Notes: generated from the sequence alone by a model not told the origin. A DNA stretch of 64,000 bases from Tomocerus qinae (GCA_020055645.1 CM034546.1:66092001-66156000), one strand, 5' to 3'. Counted from the first letter of the stretch, positions 45,614 to 57,788 are shown. Translations and numbers: made by a program.

Positions 45614-47728
45614 TCATTTGCCCTTCTCAGAATTGCCAACTGTCTGCATATGGTTCTCCTTCTCCAATAAACTGCTCTTGAGATGAGCTAGTTCCTCCAA
45701 AACATATTTTTCAATTTCGTAAATCTGGTCTTCGGAGTTTAAGAGATGTTTTTGAATGGCGTAATTTATGTAGAAGGCGTCTTTATATTTCGTTATGAGC
45801 ACAGTTGATGCTAAAACATAGAAGAAGAAAAAGTGAAAAAAAATCAAACTTATTAAAAATCATAATAAATATGGAATCCATGGTCGAAATTCTGAATCGG
45901 GATAACTATCTATACCCTAACCCTACACCACATTTACATACTAGACCACAGGTAAATAAGTGACGATTGATAAAAGGAATACATGTATTTTTATACAGCG
46001 AACTGATGGTGAAAATAGGGCAACGGCTAAGTGGTGACAGGTGCAAACACGCATAAATTTAATAAATAAGATACCATGTAATTACCAAAATTATTTATGG
46101 CATTGGATTGTTCCATGCAGGAATATACTCTAGTCAAACGACATCCCATTAATTGGACTTGTTCAGTAGACTGTGGTGGTATTGGAACGCTAGCAAAAAG
46201 CGCGGTACATCCTAATTTGTTTTTTTCTGATGAATTATACCTGACCCATGCAAGTGGCATGGGTTTTAAGAAAAAGGACAAAAAAGGAAGTCCAAATAGA
46301 ACAGACCATCTCGATGCGGTTATTAAATTCTTTTCGATCATCCCCAGTCGTTTCTTCTCATCTGCGCAGTTAAATTTCAACTCAAGGAAAGCGATGGAAC
46401 TAGAAAAATACAACCATGAAATCAAACCCCAAATCATACTTGTAAAGCAGCTCTGCTAAGATATTATTATTGTTAATATGATCTCTCAATCGCCAATAAT
46501 TGAATTGAAATATGAATCTTACGAAAGATTTGTTAGTCGTTGAGGATGATTGGGCACCGGTAGTGAATAAGCTATACGTATGTTTTTTGGACTTTTCGAA
46601 TGACCATTGGCTTCCATCATTCTGCGTAATCCTCCATTAACAATGGCCATTAGAACTGTAGTTATGCTAACTTTAAATTCGGAGCTGATTTTTTTGACTA
46701 AGGATGTTTCAAGTGCCGGAATAAATGAATGGATGTGTTCAGATTCTTTTTTCGGAGAGTGCCAGCTGTTTTGGTCATAAAGTCTCTGATTACTGTATAC
46801 GATATAAAAAGTCAATTTTAGTACAGTCCAATAAAAGTCTCGGGCAGCTCCACAAACCGATGAGATCATTTCAAATTTACTTGGTCGTTTACTATTTCTC
46901 GTTTTCTTAACTGATTGCATATCTTGCAGTAGAAATGCTTCCCAATATGCAACTAATATCGCATAAGCATCACCTGTCTCAAAAAACGAATTATATGCTT
47001 ACGTACATAAAAAATATATAAAATTAAATATAAAACCAAACACTATATTAAGCATATTAAAATACATTAAATTTATATTATTTACCAAGGCAGTGATGAC
47101 TTTTTTGAATGACCACTGAATATTCTTTTCCATCTTCTTCGTCCAGTATGATATTGTTCACTATGAGAATTCCCCAGGGACTTCGTTTCACTGGATATAA
47201 TTCATGAGTGAAATCGCGCACTATTTTATCCAATTTCTTTCTATTCACAATTTCCGAAGGATCCCCTTTGTATACTTGAATGTGGTTTTTCAAATCAAAT
47301 TTTTCGTCTTTCTTATAAAAAGAATAACCCATGAACGGCTCAATGAAATATTCAAGTTCAGGAAACTTCAGATCACCATTGGGGAGTTTCTTTTTCATCA
47401 CACGTTCGTTGAATACTTCTATAAAACCTTCATAGTCTATTCTACCTTCGAAATACAAGTGCAACGACATATATAAATTAATATCTTTGTGCATATCTCT
47501 TGCTGCCATTGCACTATCCTGTACAGAGGAAACCAGCTTTGATGAACTAGGCATTACACACTTGGCTATCAAAATAATTAGACATTTATAAATTACGAAT
47601 AATGCGGATATCAAAGGAATCATTACAAAACTAATATTCGTCACCAGAATAGAATTTACTACTGCCAACGGAAATACAATTATATTTCTAAAAGTTCTTA
47701 AAATTTTAAAACTCATTTGTTCTCTCAT
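45614..47728 (-). CDS. WS/DGAT-type O-acyltransferase, tandem copy 5 (4 exons, 534 aa, altered C-terminus)
   Basis: Exons on the minus strand: 47728-47086, 46973-46523, 46399-46086, 45810-45614. ATG 47728 (MREQMSF). HHCLGDA motif with H211, H212 and D216. The phases are conserved and this is the most compact copy (intron 2 only 123 nt). In exon 4 the end departs from the family: an extra base after GEKGx gives a TGA two codons later, so the last residues YDNVTFL are lost and replaced by a single Lys. The change removes only the extreme tail, so activity may be retained. Closest to copy 4. Confidence 0.78.
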
Positions 47729-47756
47729 TTTTTCGCACTTGTTCACAATAGTATTA

Positions 47757-47815
47757 GTACCAATACCGAAGAAATTTTACTTGAGCACAGACGTGGATGT
47801 GAATGATTTATCTAA
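47757..47815 (-). promoter_or_regulatory. Conserved block just upstream of copy 5
   Basis: ATACCGAAGAAATT...GAGCACAGACGTGGATGTG aligns with the blocks upstream of copies 1-4. Confidence 0.35.
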
Positions 47816-48740
47816 ATGCAACTATAATGAGTATTGGATTTTAAGATTGCGTCAGTATGTTAAAGGTGATCCAAATCTGCATGCTACACGTCATTGTCAT
47901 TGCAAATAAAAATTCAATTGCGTGCCAGAGTATAAAGTTCATGATCATTGCAATATCACACAATTTTCATCTACTATCTCAGAAAAGAAATACCTAAAAT
48001 ACATATTTTTCTTTTATGTGATTGCTTAATGATATTATTATTGCGTGTAGTACTATAACACCTGTAGAAATCTTAACCTACATAATAAAGACATCATTAA
48101 ATCCGTATACTGACTTTTTTTATAGTTCCAAAGAACTTACTTACCTATATAGCGAAATAAAAAATGCAAATGTTAAAATGATCGTGGGAATTGCATACAT
48201 ATTTAACATCAGCCTGCTTCCTTGTGTTGTAGGGTGTCTAACATACATAATAAAATAATAATAATTGAAATGACTATGTAGTTGATGTCAAAGCTTTGTC
48301 TTTGTCAAAATCGCCTTATTTGGTCATTAATGCCTTTAATAACATTTTCCCTTAAATAGCTAGTATAGATTAACTGATTTCTTGGGGTTCTCTTTCGCTT
48401 TTCGTACAAAAGAATATAGCACTAAACAAAATCCCTAATATTAGAGTTGCTGAGACTCATAATGGTAACGACGTTTATCTTTATGAGATGAGCAGATTAT
48501 AAATTAAATTCACGATTTTTAAATAAATGTTTCGTTGGATGGAATAGTAATTTAATGTCTCACATTTTATACTTATTGACCAACAATGAGCAATAAAGTT
48601 GGGCTTCAATTAGGTCCCGTTCCAAGATTTGTTTATTACGTGTCAGGAAATTCCGGGATCAACAATTTCAATTTGTTTAATAAGCCGATTCTATAGCAAT
48701 GAGTGTCAATTTCAATTAAGTCTATTTAAACCTCATTGCT
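47816..48740. other. Upstream flank of copy 5 and unit end
   Basis: Continues the unit to about 48250 (AAAATGATCGTGGGAATTGC, CATATTTAACATCAGCCTGC), then unique AT-rich sequence. No gene seen. Confidence 0.45.
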
Positions 48741-48746
48741 ACTTTC

Positions 48747-48785
48747 TATATAAGCCATAACAAGTGGTTATTAACTTGTTCATAC
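48747..48785 (+). promoter_or_regulatory. Possible promoter of the first secreted-peptide gene
   Basis: TATATAAG (48747-48754) with a TCATACG initiator-like word about 34 nt downstream. The ATG is about 285 nt further on, which would leave a long 5' UTR. Confidence 0.3.
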
Positions 48786-49066
48786 GTCATCAAGCGGTCA
48801 TATGTCATCAAATGCAAACTACGTCAGCTTGTTGTTATTATTCTTTTTCAGTCATATTTTACATTGACAATGTCTGGTACTTTCTATGCGTAAATATTGC
48901 AGTCCATATATATTAACCAAGTTGATCTCTTTAACCACAGTCTACAAATTTACGTTCCTTCACATTCATTGAGTTGGAATCATTGTCGAACTGATTTTGT
49001 CACACTCTTTTATTTCAAAAGTTTTCTTCGGAAAAGTTCGACCAGTTACTATTTAATAAGAGTGAG

Positions 49067-49570
49067 ATGAACTCCAACAAGATAGTCTTCTCTTTTGTGG
49101 TAATAATCTTGGTACAAAATGTACTGCCAACATTTGGGAAGAATATTATAAAAGAAGGTTCTTCTAATAATATGCCAGCTATGGCCCGCAAAGCAGGAGG
49201 GACATTGAAGATCAAGCCGTCAAAAGAAATAAATTCAGAGAGTGGTCAAATGGATACAAAAACTGGAGCAGCTGAACAATTTGAAGTCCAGGGTTCAGAT
49301 CAAGAAGACGAAAATTCCCCATTGCCAAACTCTTTCGAAAACGAAGAGTACTACGACGAAGAAATTTCTGTGGAGAAAAATTGTGGCCGAAGGAAGTTTT
49401 GGCATATTCGGGGTCTGCGATGCGTTCCCTTAAAATGTTGGGATGGAAGGAACAGCGATACCGGAGAGTGTCTGGAGACTCTACCATTGCCAAGGTATTG
49501 GGGAAGACCGCGCATGCTTTACCGAAGTGGTTACAAAGTAAAGCGTCCAAATAAATGGATAAGGGGATAG
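49067..49570 (+). CDS. Secreted peptide with C-x12-C-x4-C-x10-C pattern (167 aa)
   Basis: Not recognised as a known family. Residues 1-24 form a signal peptide (hydrophobic VFSFVVIILVQNVL). A polar, acidic propeptide-like middle follows, beginning with the ARKAGGTLKIKPS block. Then a four-cysteine segment around KFWHIRGLRCVPLKC and a basic C-terminal tail ending KWIRG. The gene at 55194 shares the signal-acidic-Cys layout, the ARKAGGTLK block and the Cys motif almost exactly. The first paralogue also has a donor-like AAG|GTATTG at 49494/49495 in the same phase as the other's real donor, but no matching second exon was found, so the unspliced end is preferred. AATAAA at 49691-49696. Extracellular; function unknown. 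Confidence 0.65.
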   Translation: MNSNKIVFSFVVIILVQNVLPTFGKNIIKEGSSNNMPAMARKAGGTLKIKPSKEINSESGQMDTKTGAAEQFEVQGSDQEDENSPLPNSFENEEYYDEEISVEKNCGRRKFWHIRGLRCVPLKCWDGRNSDTGECLETLPLPRYWGRPRMLYRSGYKVKRPNKWIRG

Positions 49571-50328
49571 AGGATGCATCAAAAAACTTCGCCTTTCGAG
49601 GAACAATCAATCAAAATCATCATTCATGTAGTGAGTAGCGACAATAATGGCTGAAAACTTGTAAGGATTGTTACATTGTTAATTTTTGCCAATAAATCAT
49701 GTGCATAGGAAAATACGGGATTTTTGTTGTGAGCAACATTAACCTTCGTTAGCTACAACGCACCAATAGTGTTTTACTCAAAGATTTTATTCTGATACTT
49801 TTCATCATTTCTTTTTACATAATTAATGGGTTTTCTACAATTACTTATTGTTTACAAAAATATTATCCAGGAACAAAAAAGGACCTTTTTTGACTTTTTT
49901 ATAAACAAGGTAGGAGTAAGGTTTTAAAAAAGCAGTATGTCCCATTTACTTCCACTTTACTTGGAAATATAGTAAAAAAGGTAAAAGGGACTGCCTTTTA
50001 AAAAAAATTGTACTTTTTTACTTCATTGTTAACAAGGAGTACCATTTTTGTTCACTGAATATTATGAGCATAATATACCAAGGCTTCCATTTACATTGCG
50101 TTATTTTTTTACGATTTCACTATACTACACATTAATAATTAATTGCACTTGAAAAACTTAAAATCTTTCACATACAAAGTGCATGTTTGGGAATTATAAT
50201 TATATTTTATATTTAAGTGGGAACAAATTATAATTTGAGTCAAAATGTCATAATTCATAAGTAAAGCCCTTTGTATTGAATAATTTACATTATTGTAATA
50301 AAAATAGTTACCGTGTTATAATTGTAGG
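49571..50328. other. Noncoding spacer
   Basis: 3' UTR with the AATAAA at 49691, then a stretch (49860-50050) with inverted words AAAGGACCTTTTTTGACTTTTT and AAAAAAGGTAAAAGGGACTGCC, seen again in similar form at 57510-57640. A short hairpin repeat is possible; no gene. Confidence 0.4.
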
Positions 50329-51250
50329 CTAAAAGGATAAAATCAATGTAATTGTATGGTCTCGTAAAACAGACAAAAACGTGAATAAAGATCCATTTGA
50401 AACGATAAAGAAGGGACCAATTTCCATTCGAATGTGTCGCTGACCTCTAATCCATTTTCGCATGTATAAATCACCTTTAAGTTTCCAGTTTATTTGAAAG
50501 CTTTGTGAAAGGGATAATAATTTGGCAGTCAAACCAAAGAAAATGACTTCATAAATGAGCATGAAAATATTAAATATAGGAAAGAAAATATAAGATGGCA
50601 TTCCTATCACTGAATACAATTTAATAGTACCATAACCTGAAAAAATGTGAACGGCAAGAGCAGTTCCAAATGCACAGGGAAGAAAAAAATAAATCATTTG
50701 CTTAACATAATCATTAAGCAAGTGTAGCAAGCTCATTATGCGGCGGACAGTAAATTGAATTGTTTTAAGACGTAAAGATATCTTTAAAGTTTTGCTTTCC
50801 TCCAATTGCCCAGGTAGATAAACAGAAATATAAAACCACCAAAACTTAATTACATTGAGACAAATCGTAAGTGAAATGAAACTGAATATGAAAACAATTG
50901 AGATAGATGCGACAACCAAATACATTCCAGCAGCTGCTAAAATAGTAAATATTGGGTTTTTAACCAAGAACATTAAAACTTGAGGAATAAATGATTCTAG
51001 AAATACATTGTAAGGACTATCTTGATGGAGAACGACAAAAATTGTGAGATTCAAGCCAATAAAAAGAAGAACTGGAAGAAGGAGAAAAAAGTACAATCCT
51101 TGAATATCCATTTTTGACTTTTCTTGAAAATGAGGAAATTTTCCTGCAATTTTATCATAACCATTCAAACAAGGACTTAATTATCTTATCACACATTATT
51201 TACATTGTCGTTATTTACATACTTGGTTAATGATGGGTCATTTTTAATTT

Positions 51251-51281
<31 letters not shown>

Positions 51282-51681
51282 TTAATTGAAATAATATTTT
51301 GACAAAATACTTACGTTTTAATAAACGGTCGATTTCTATGCAACGGTTTAGCAATATTGCCAATTGGGATTTGTGATTATGTAGAAAATTTACAAATATA
51401 AGCCCAAAAATCATTAATAGATCAAAATATATAAAAAATATGTATCTCAACAAATTCATTTTAGGGTCTGGTAGAAATAAATTTTTTATTAGTGCTCCAC
51501 TAAAGTAGATTTCAGCAAGAGTAAAGAGTGCTATCGTTATTTTAAAACTAAAATTCTTTATTTTTGACGAGCTTACAGATAAAAGTTTAGTTTCAGGGTT
51601 CCACTCAATAGGCACCAATTTGAAAATATTATTGATCTTACTGCATAGAGTTAGAGTATCTAATTGCTTTTGGGTCAACAT
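50329..51681 (-). CDS. Gustatory-receptor-like 7TM protein (2 exons, 393 aa)
   Basis: Candidate insect-type chemoreceptor (gustatory receptor family), a ligand-gated ion channel subunit in sensory-neuron membranes. Exons on the minus strand: 51681-51315 and 51143-50329; donor GTAAGT, acceptor TTGCAG, phase 1, in frame. It has a cytoplasmic N-terminus with SKINNIFKLVPIEWNPET, then about seven hydrophobic segments. The C-terminal segment reads FLSVLRDHTITLILSF, occupying the place of the family TY-x5-QF signature without matching it exactly. The length is typical of the family. A TAA microsatellite lies in the intron (51258-51285). Assignment rests on topology, length and similarity to the gene at 58273-61958; the ligand is unknown. 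Confidence 0.6.
51258..51285. repeat. (TAA)n microsatellite
   Basis: About nine perfect AAT/TAA triplets in the receptor intron. Confidence 0.9.
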
Positions 51682-51871
51682 TCTTAAGCGGAGTAAATAT
51701 TTCTCAATTTTATTTTACTTCTATGGAGTAAAGCACAAAAGACAAATGACAACTAAAAATGTTAAGTTGAATCCGTCAAATAAGGCTATATGTAACGACT
51801 GATTATATTAAACTTCCTATTACCAACTACAATTTTATTTTTCCAAATTTACTATTATTATTCGTTATAGT

Positions 51872-53038
51872 TACCCGACCGAAAATGTTCAACAGAATGC
51901 TGTTGGTGTTAATTCCTTTCATCAGACTTCTGTTGAACTATTGACAAAGATTATGTCTGCCGAACAGCTACCAACTTAATACCGCAGAATTCGGCTGTGA
52001 GTGTTCCCGTGAAAATGTCAGTTGACATTTTCACGCTCAAAACTCTGATTGAATTCTTCTGCTGAAATTTCCCCGCTCAGACATCCGCTGTCATGCGGTG
52101 AAAATGTCTGCTGACAAATCACTAACAGAAACTCACAGGATTCAGCAGAACAGTGGACTTATGATAAAAATAATAGTTCTGTTAACTATCTTTAGGTGTT
52201 TTATGCGTGATTTCTCTCGCTGGCACTGAAAAACGAGTAATCTGCAATGCTGGTTAATAATTAATAAGTACTATAGTACTCTACTGTTTAGTATTTAAGT
52301 ATTTTTAGTATTTGTTACTTCATAATAAAGTTCATTCTTGTCTTCTTTTGAGGGTTTAATCAGGCGCTATTTTAATGACAAATGAGGTCAACCGTATGCA
52401 AACCCAATTGAAAAATTTCAATGAAACATAATTAACAGACTTTTAAATATATTTCTGCTAATCCCAGTGTAGCCCGATTCTTTTAATGCTGACATCCTTA
52501 CGACAAATGATAAAATCAGCTATCAAATGATTGGGGGGAATCATTAGAAGTTGACCTCATCTGACATGGAAAAAGGTTGACTTATTTATGAATAATACGT
52601 AATAAACAATTACGTATTTAAAACAGTTAAGTCGTTAGAATATGCAGCCACATTTAGTAATAATGCGTAGAAATAATACGCATGTTAAGTTTTCTAAGTC
52701 CTAAGTAAGGTCTGCATCTTCAGGTATACTGCATTTAAGCAACCAAAATGTCCACTTCTTTCAGAAATGGGGTAGTGGCATAATGGTATAAACACAGGTT
52801 AGTAAGATAGGAACAGAAGCAGCAAAAGCAACACACAGGAGTTCGAGTCCTGTCAATGGTATGTTTTTGCTTCTGCTGGCACTTTTCTGGTGAAAAAATC
52901 AGCAGAGCGAACTTTTTTGTTTTGCGAGCCGGAAAATTGCTGCTGCACTTTGTCTGCTGAGTTCGGTCCGAATTTTCTTGTGCAATCTTTCTGCCGAAAT
53001 TCTCTGTGTGTTTCTGGTGACACATTTTCGGTCGGGTA
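51872..53038. mobile_element. 1.17-kb TIR element, non-autonomous
   Basis: TACCCGACCGAAAATGT (51872-51888) and ACATTTTCGGTCGGGTA (53022-53038) are perfect 17-bp inverted ends. The interior has internal palindromes (GTGAAAATGTCAGTTGACAT, then TTTCAC, near 52010) and many CTGCTGA-type words near both ends. No transposase ORF. No clear target duplication. It contains a tRNA-like segment at 52776-52853. Confidence 0.65.
52776..52853 (+). other. tRNA-like segment (A and B boxes), SINE-like
   Basis: TGGCATAATGGT fits a pol III A box, and GTTCGAGTCC fits a B box about 54 nt after it. ACAGGA-GTTCGAG-TCCTGT forms a T-arm-like hairpin. A full cloverleaf could not be drawn, so this is a degenerate tRNA or SINE head, not a tRNA gene. 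Confidence 0.4.
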
Positions 53039-54950
53039 GCATTATGTAGTTTCCAACCTAAATTTAGGATACGTTAAATTATGGCATCGTTTTGTTTAAA
53101 TAACTATTTTGCTGTTCCAGATTTGACTGGCAGTTTCCTGGTATCGAGGGGAGTGATGTATAGATTAAAATGAAAATAAGGTCCTAGCAAGTATTTATTT
53201 ACAAATTTTATCATTCATTTAATACCGATTTATTTGTAGATATCAATTTACTAGTTTGCTTTCTTTACAATGGCCTTAGCAACTGCTGGAATTTGTTAAT
53301 AATACTTCGAAATAGTTTTTGACGAACAAATTATACATTCATTTAACATTTACTAATGAAAATATTATTTTATTGTAAAACAATACTGTAAACATTAATG
53401 GCCACTAAATGTATATTATATGTAATACGGGCATTTATTAGTTGTATATTATCCACTTATTGTGAAAATAACCTAGACAATTTTGATATTTCCATATTAT
53501 TATTATCCCTGGACCATTATTTAGCAAAAATGGCAAGGAAGTGGAATGAACCAAATAATAATGTATACTGCCTTGTTTGGAAATTATACGCCTAAACTTT
53601 GTATTCTAAGAATTATCCACGTAGAAAATTCTTCACTATAATGCGTTTAAAACACAATCATTTAATATTATATTATGCTCTTATGTCCATTTATTTAGTG
53701 ACGCAAAACACACACAAAAGTCAAATAAAGATTCATTGGAAACCGAAGAACTAAACAAAAGACAAAAGCCAAAGAAATAAGAAAACTTGGGAGGGGGCAA
53801 TAATGAATAAATTTAAATAATAAATTGAACTTTTATATCTCCAGGAGTAAACATGATCATTTTGAGTATAAAATAATGGATATTTATCCCGTATCTATAC
53901 TGCTAGTAGTAATATCATGTTGTTATAAGCAATGATGACGGCATAAAATCATCACATCAACATTTTCCCGACGCAAAAGTAATTCAAAACCACGTCAGCT
54001 TTATTGCTATGAGATTGGTATTGAAATAGTTTATTGCGATCCTACATTGCGTTACGCTATCGTAACCCATAAAAAGTTCACGTTCAGGAACATTGAACTA
54101 CTCTTAAGGCATAAGTATGTATTCAAAGGATTTATAGTTAGCCATTGTACTACTAATATTGTTGCCAGTTGTTTGTGAATTATGACGTATTTAATAAAAT
54201 TTTAAGTAGTACTGTTAGAGGTTAGGGTGAACCATAATAATGAGTTTCCATGACCAGACATTCGAACTTTTGCGTATGCATCTAGTACTATTCATTAAAA
54301 GAATTAAATGGCTCAGTCTGAAGCAATGAGAGTAATAAATTAAGCTTGGGTAGTCATAAGTATCTTCAATCGAGGGTATTATATCCATGTCCACTTCTTT
54401 ACTGCATCTCCGTCAGAGAAACGAAAATTAACTACACGGTCCACACAGTCTATACATAGCACACGCAACTACGCAATACTCCCCATATTTATGTTACTAT
54501 AGTATAACACTGCCGTAAAATGGCACTAAATATTTTTGGAATGTCTTATTAATACCCTCTATACATCTCTTCTTACCATAATTATAATATTTCCAGCTAA
54601 ATATCCCTACTAAGTAATGTATTTTATATTCAAATATGTACCTTGTGTTTCCCTAAGTAATCGGGTATGGTTTATTGGCAAGTTTCTTGCCATACATAAA
54701 AATATGTATTTATTTCAGCGCGCAATGCAAATAATAGCATTCATAATGTTTTGCTTAACTATATCAAGAAGCAGTATTTTTTGAAACCTGACTATTGAAG
54801 AGCAGAATGTTATCCTTTCACGTATTTTTATTTGCTGTTAAAATATTTAGTGATTATTCCAGGAAATGGGTAAGTTTTAAGTTAAGTTAAGTTAGTTTTT
54901 AAGTTAAGTTTGGAAACATCATTAAATTTAGAGTGAGTAGGTGTTTGTAT
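53039..54950. other. Noncoding spacer
   Basis: No supported gene; AT-rich. A short GTTAAGTTAAGTTAGTT-type repeat lies at 54880-54910. Confidence 0.4.
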
Positions 54951-54954
54951 AGAG

Positions 54955-54982
54955 TATAAATATTGAAGACCTGTAGTCAGTA
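54955..54982 (+). promoter_or_regulatory. Core promoter candidate of the second secreted-peptide gene
   Basis: TATAAA at 54955-54960, with TCAGT about 23 nt downstream resembling an initiator. The ATG follows about 215 nt later. Confidence 0.4.
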
Positions 54983-55193
54983 AGCTGCTAGTATTCTGCC
55001 AATATTATAATATTTTCTACTTTGCGCTTCCTGCCCTCAGTCAATCTACTCATTTCATGTGGTTCAGACGTCCACAGATGAAGTTTTATAAATATTTTTT
55101 TCACAGTCGCAATCGCATTGTAAAAATCTTGTAACTGAAGGATTTTCAGTATACCTCTACAATTTTAAAAATAAGTAAGCATAAGCATCGAAA

Positions 55194-55966
55194 ATGATGC
55201 CACAGTTCAAAATTGTTCTGCTATTTATAATTGTTTTGACTCAAGCCCTATTATTAACCAGCGTAAATGGAAAAGCTATATTAGTGAACTCATCCGGAAA
55301 TATGCCATCAACGGCTAGGAAAGCTGGTGGAACATTAAAAGTAAACCCTACCGAAATATCGAGTAATCTTAATCCGCAAATAGAAATTAACACGGAAATT
55401 TCTTCAAAAATTTTCGACGAAAAGGTCAACAATTTATCCGATGAAAATTCGTTATCACACAAGTCCTCTGAAAATGAGGAGTACGACGAGGAAAGTTCAG
55501 AAGAGGTAGAATGTCCTAGAGGAAAGTTTTGGCATATCCGTGGTCTTCGATGTGTTCCTCTAAAATGTCGAGGAGGATCCGTAAGAGACAGTAGTACGGG
55601 GGAATGCAGTTCACCTCAAATGACACAATTGGGCAGCACAAGGTAATGAATAATTATTTACTCGTTTATTTTTACAAAATGATTGACTTTATTTCTTACT
55701 ACAATTTCTGTTTTTTTTTAAATATTGACGCTGTATTTAATTTAAAGATCATTAAATGGCCCTTTTATTCAACTTCATATTTCAGTGGGGTATGTGACTA
55801 TTGCATTCAAAACAACATTAAACCGTTTGGACGTTGCTGTGTATCCCTTTTACGCCAGCCACATATGGACACGAGACAACTGCAAAATCAAGGCAGTAGT
55901 GGTACGCATTATCAAGGAATCAGGACCAAAATGGAAAATAGACACAAATATGGGAGGAGAGGTTGA
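55194..55966 (+). CDS. Secreted Cys-rich peptide, paralogue of the gene at 49067 (2 exons, 209 aa)
   Basis: Exons 55194-55642 and 55786-55966; donor AG|GTAATG, acceptor TTTCAG, phase 2, in frame. Signal peptide about residues 1-26, then ARKAGGTLKVNP, an acidic middle, and the motif C-x12-C-x4-C-x12-C around KFWHIRGLRCVPLKC. Exon 2 adds GVCDYC and GRCC, giving eight cysteines in all, then a basic tail ending GRRG. The paired CxxC and CC in exon 2 support this frame, but the next frame is also open and reads plausibly (positions about 55785-56009), so exon 2 is less sure than exon 1. Likely secreted and disulfide-bonded; function not recognised. Confidence 0.6.
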
Positions 55967-57788
55967 AGATGTTTATTTTATTCAGTTAACTTCATTTATA
56001 TATGTATAATATACTTATATTATTACATGTAATTATAAAGTCTTATAAATGTAATTAGATAATAGTTATTATAGTGGGTATATACATTATTATGTAGCTA
56101 TATTAAATCCATCCAAAATTTATTCCATATAGAACCTAGTTGTAAAGCTATTTTGACTCATAGTTAAATAGTTATTTTTTCATTATTGTTTTGATTCCTT
56201 TGTGCCCCGCCACTAATGTCATTAAATTAAATACCTTAATTATACATCGCGTTTAGAATTAATTTTGAGGTAATTGTATGAAGTTTCGCAATTACATTTA
56301 TTTAATGTCCCTGTCACTATAGCGGTTTAGAAATACATGAGTTATTGTTCAGCGGTTTAATCTAAGATAGCATCAAAAGAAGCAATATAATATCTTGAAA
56401 ATAACTAAGTGCGACCGATATGGCAATTTAGAAGGGCCGTACTGAAAAATTTATAGTAGACTTAAATTCCATGTTTTCTTCTAACACATAATTAGCAGTA
56501 CCTAGTCAAATTGGAAACATCGAAATGAAAAATGATACATTTTAAATATGGGTGGGAATTAATTTGTATAGCACACCCATGACTTTTGTACGAAGGATGT
56601 TTTGACATTTAGTGTGATTTTGTATTGTGTTATAGCTTACCTAATGAATTTGTATGGAAATAATTACTATGTATGGTGATACAAACATGGATATTAATCC
56701 GATACACGATATATATCACCATAGGATGGTAAATTTAATCAGTGTTAATAATAATTTTGGAATGATAAGACCCAAGTAGAATATGCACAACCATGCAAAA
56801 AGAATGAACCTATTATGTTAAATTAACTTACCTTGCATATTCAATATTATCATACAAAGTCATAAAACGCCATACAAAGTAGTACTATCTATTTTTAGCC
56901 CTCCCATACAAAAGTCATGTGTGTGCCATACAAATTCCTATTTTCCCTTTAAATATTACCTTTAGTCTAAAAGCATTTAAAGGCATCTCTTTCCAACACA
57001 AACATCCAGACTATACTACCTATCACATTGCATATTTTCAGTATTTTAATAATTACAGTTTGTGCACTTGTATGAGTGTTCCACGTATACCACATAAAGC
57101 TCAGAAGAATTCATACATGTCATTTATGCACGTGTCCAAATGTCCAGTATTATGAATAAAATATCTGTAAAGTGCAACCTGTGTATGAAATAGTTCTTAA
57201 ATCGTTTAAATAATCGACAAAATAACTGTTTGTCGTGAGGCAACTAACAAAAGAGAAATTATTAACCAAACCCAACTAAACCTAATCCTAATATGATTTA
57301 AACGAATCTTATACGAACCAAAATGGGGTCACATTCATGTAGTGTATTTTTTTTTGTTTTACGATTTGAAGTTTTTTTAACAGCCTATTCTATTCAATCG
57401 AAAAGGACGATAATATGCATATTATGCTGAGTCGAGTTATAGCCCAGAGATTTACTACTGCAAAGGAACTCCTTTGTTACAAAAAGCGCTAACAAACTTA
57501 TTTTAAAGCGGCCCTTTTTTGCCTTTATTGCATATTATAAAGTGAAAGTAAATAGGGCAAATTGCTACATCAAAAAGAAAAAAGTAAAATAGGAATTTTT
57601 TTAAAAACTTACTCCTACTTTATATAAAAAAGGCAAAAAATATTAAGAGTGACAACGGGATTGATGAAGACACAAGTTGCAAAGGAGGGTGGGAAAAAGT
57701 TTAAATGTGAGGAAGGTGGGGAGGTGGGCGAGAATGAGGAAGAGGTCAGTTAAAAACAGCCATTTAAGAGTTTAATAAGTGATGCTAT
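55967..57788. other. Noncoding spacer
   Basis: No supported gene. The words CCATACAAAGT, GCCATACAAAT and CATACAAAAGTCATG recur between 56850 and 56940. 57510-57640 resembles 49900-50040. Confidence 0.4.

Noticed and set aside
52776..52853. Functional tRNA gene
   Set aside because: Box A and B words and a T-arm are present, but acceptor, D and anticodon stems cannot be formed.
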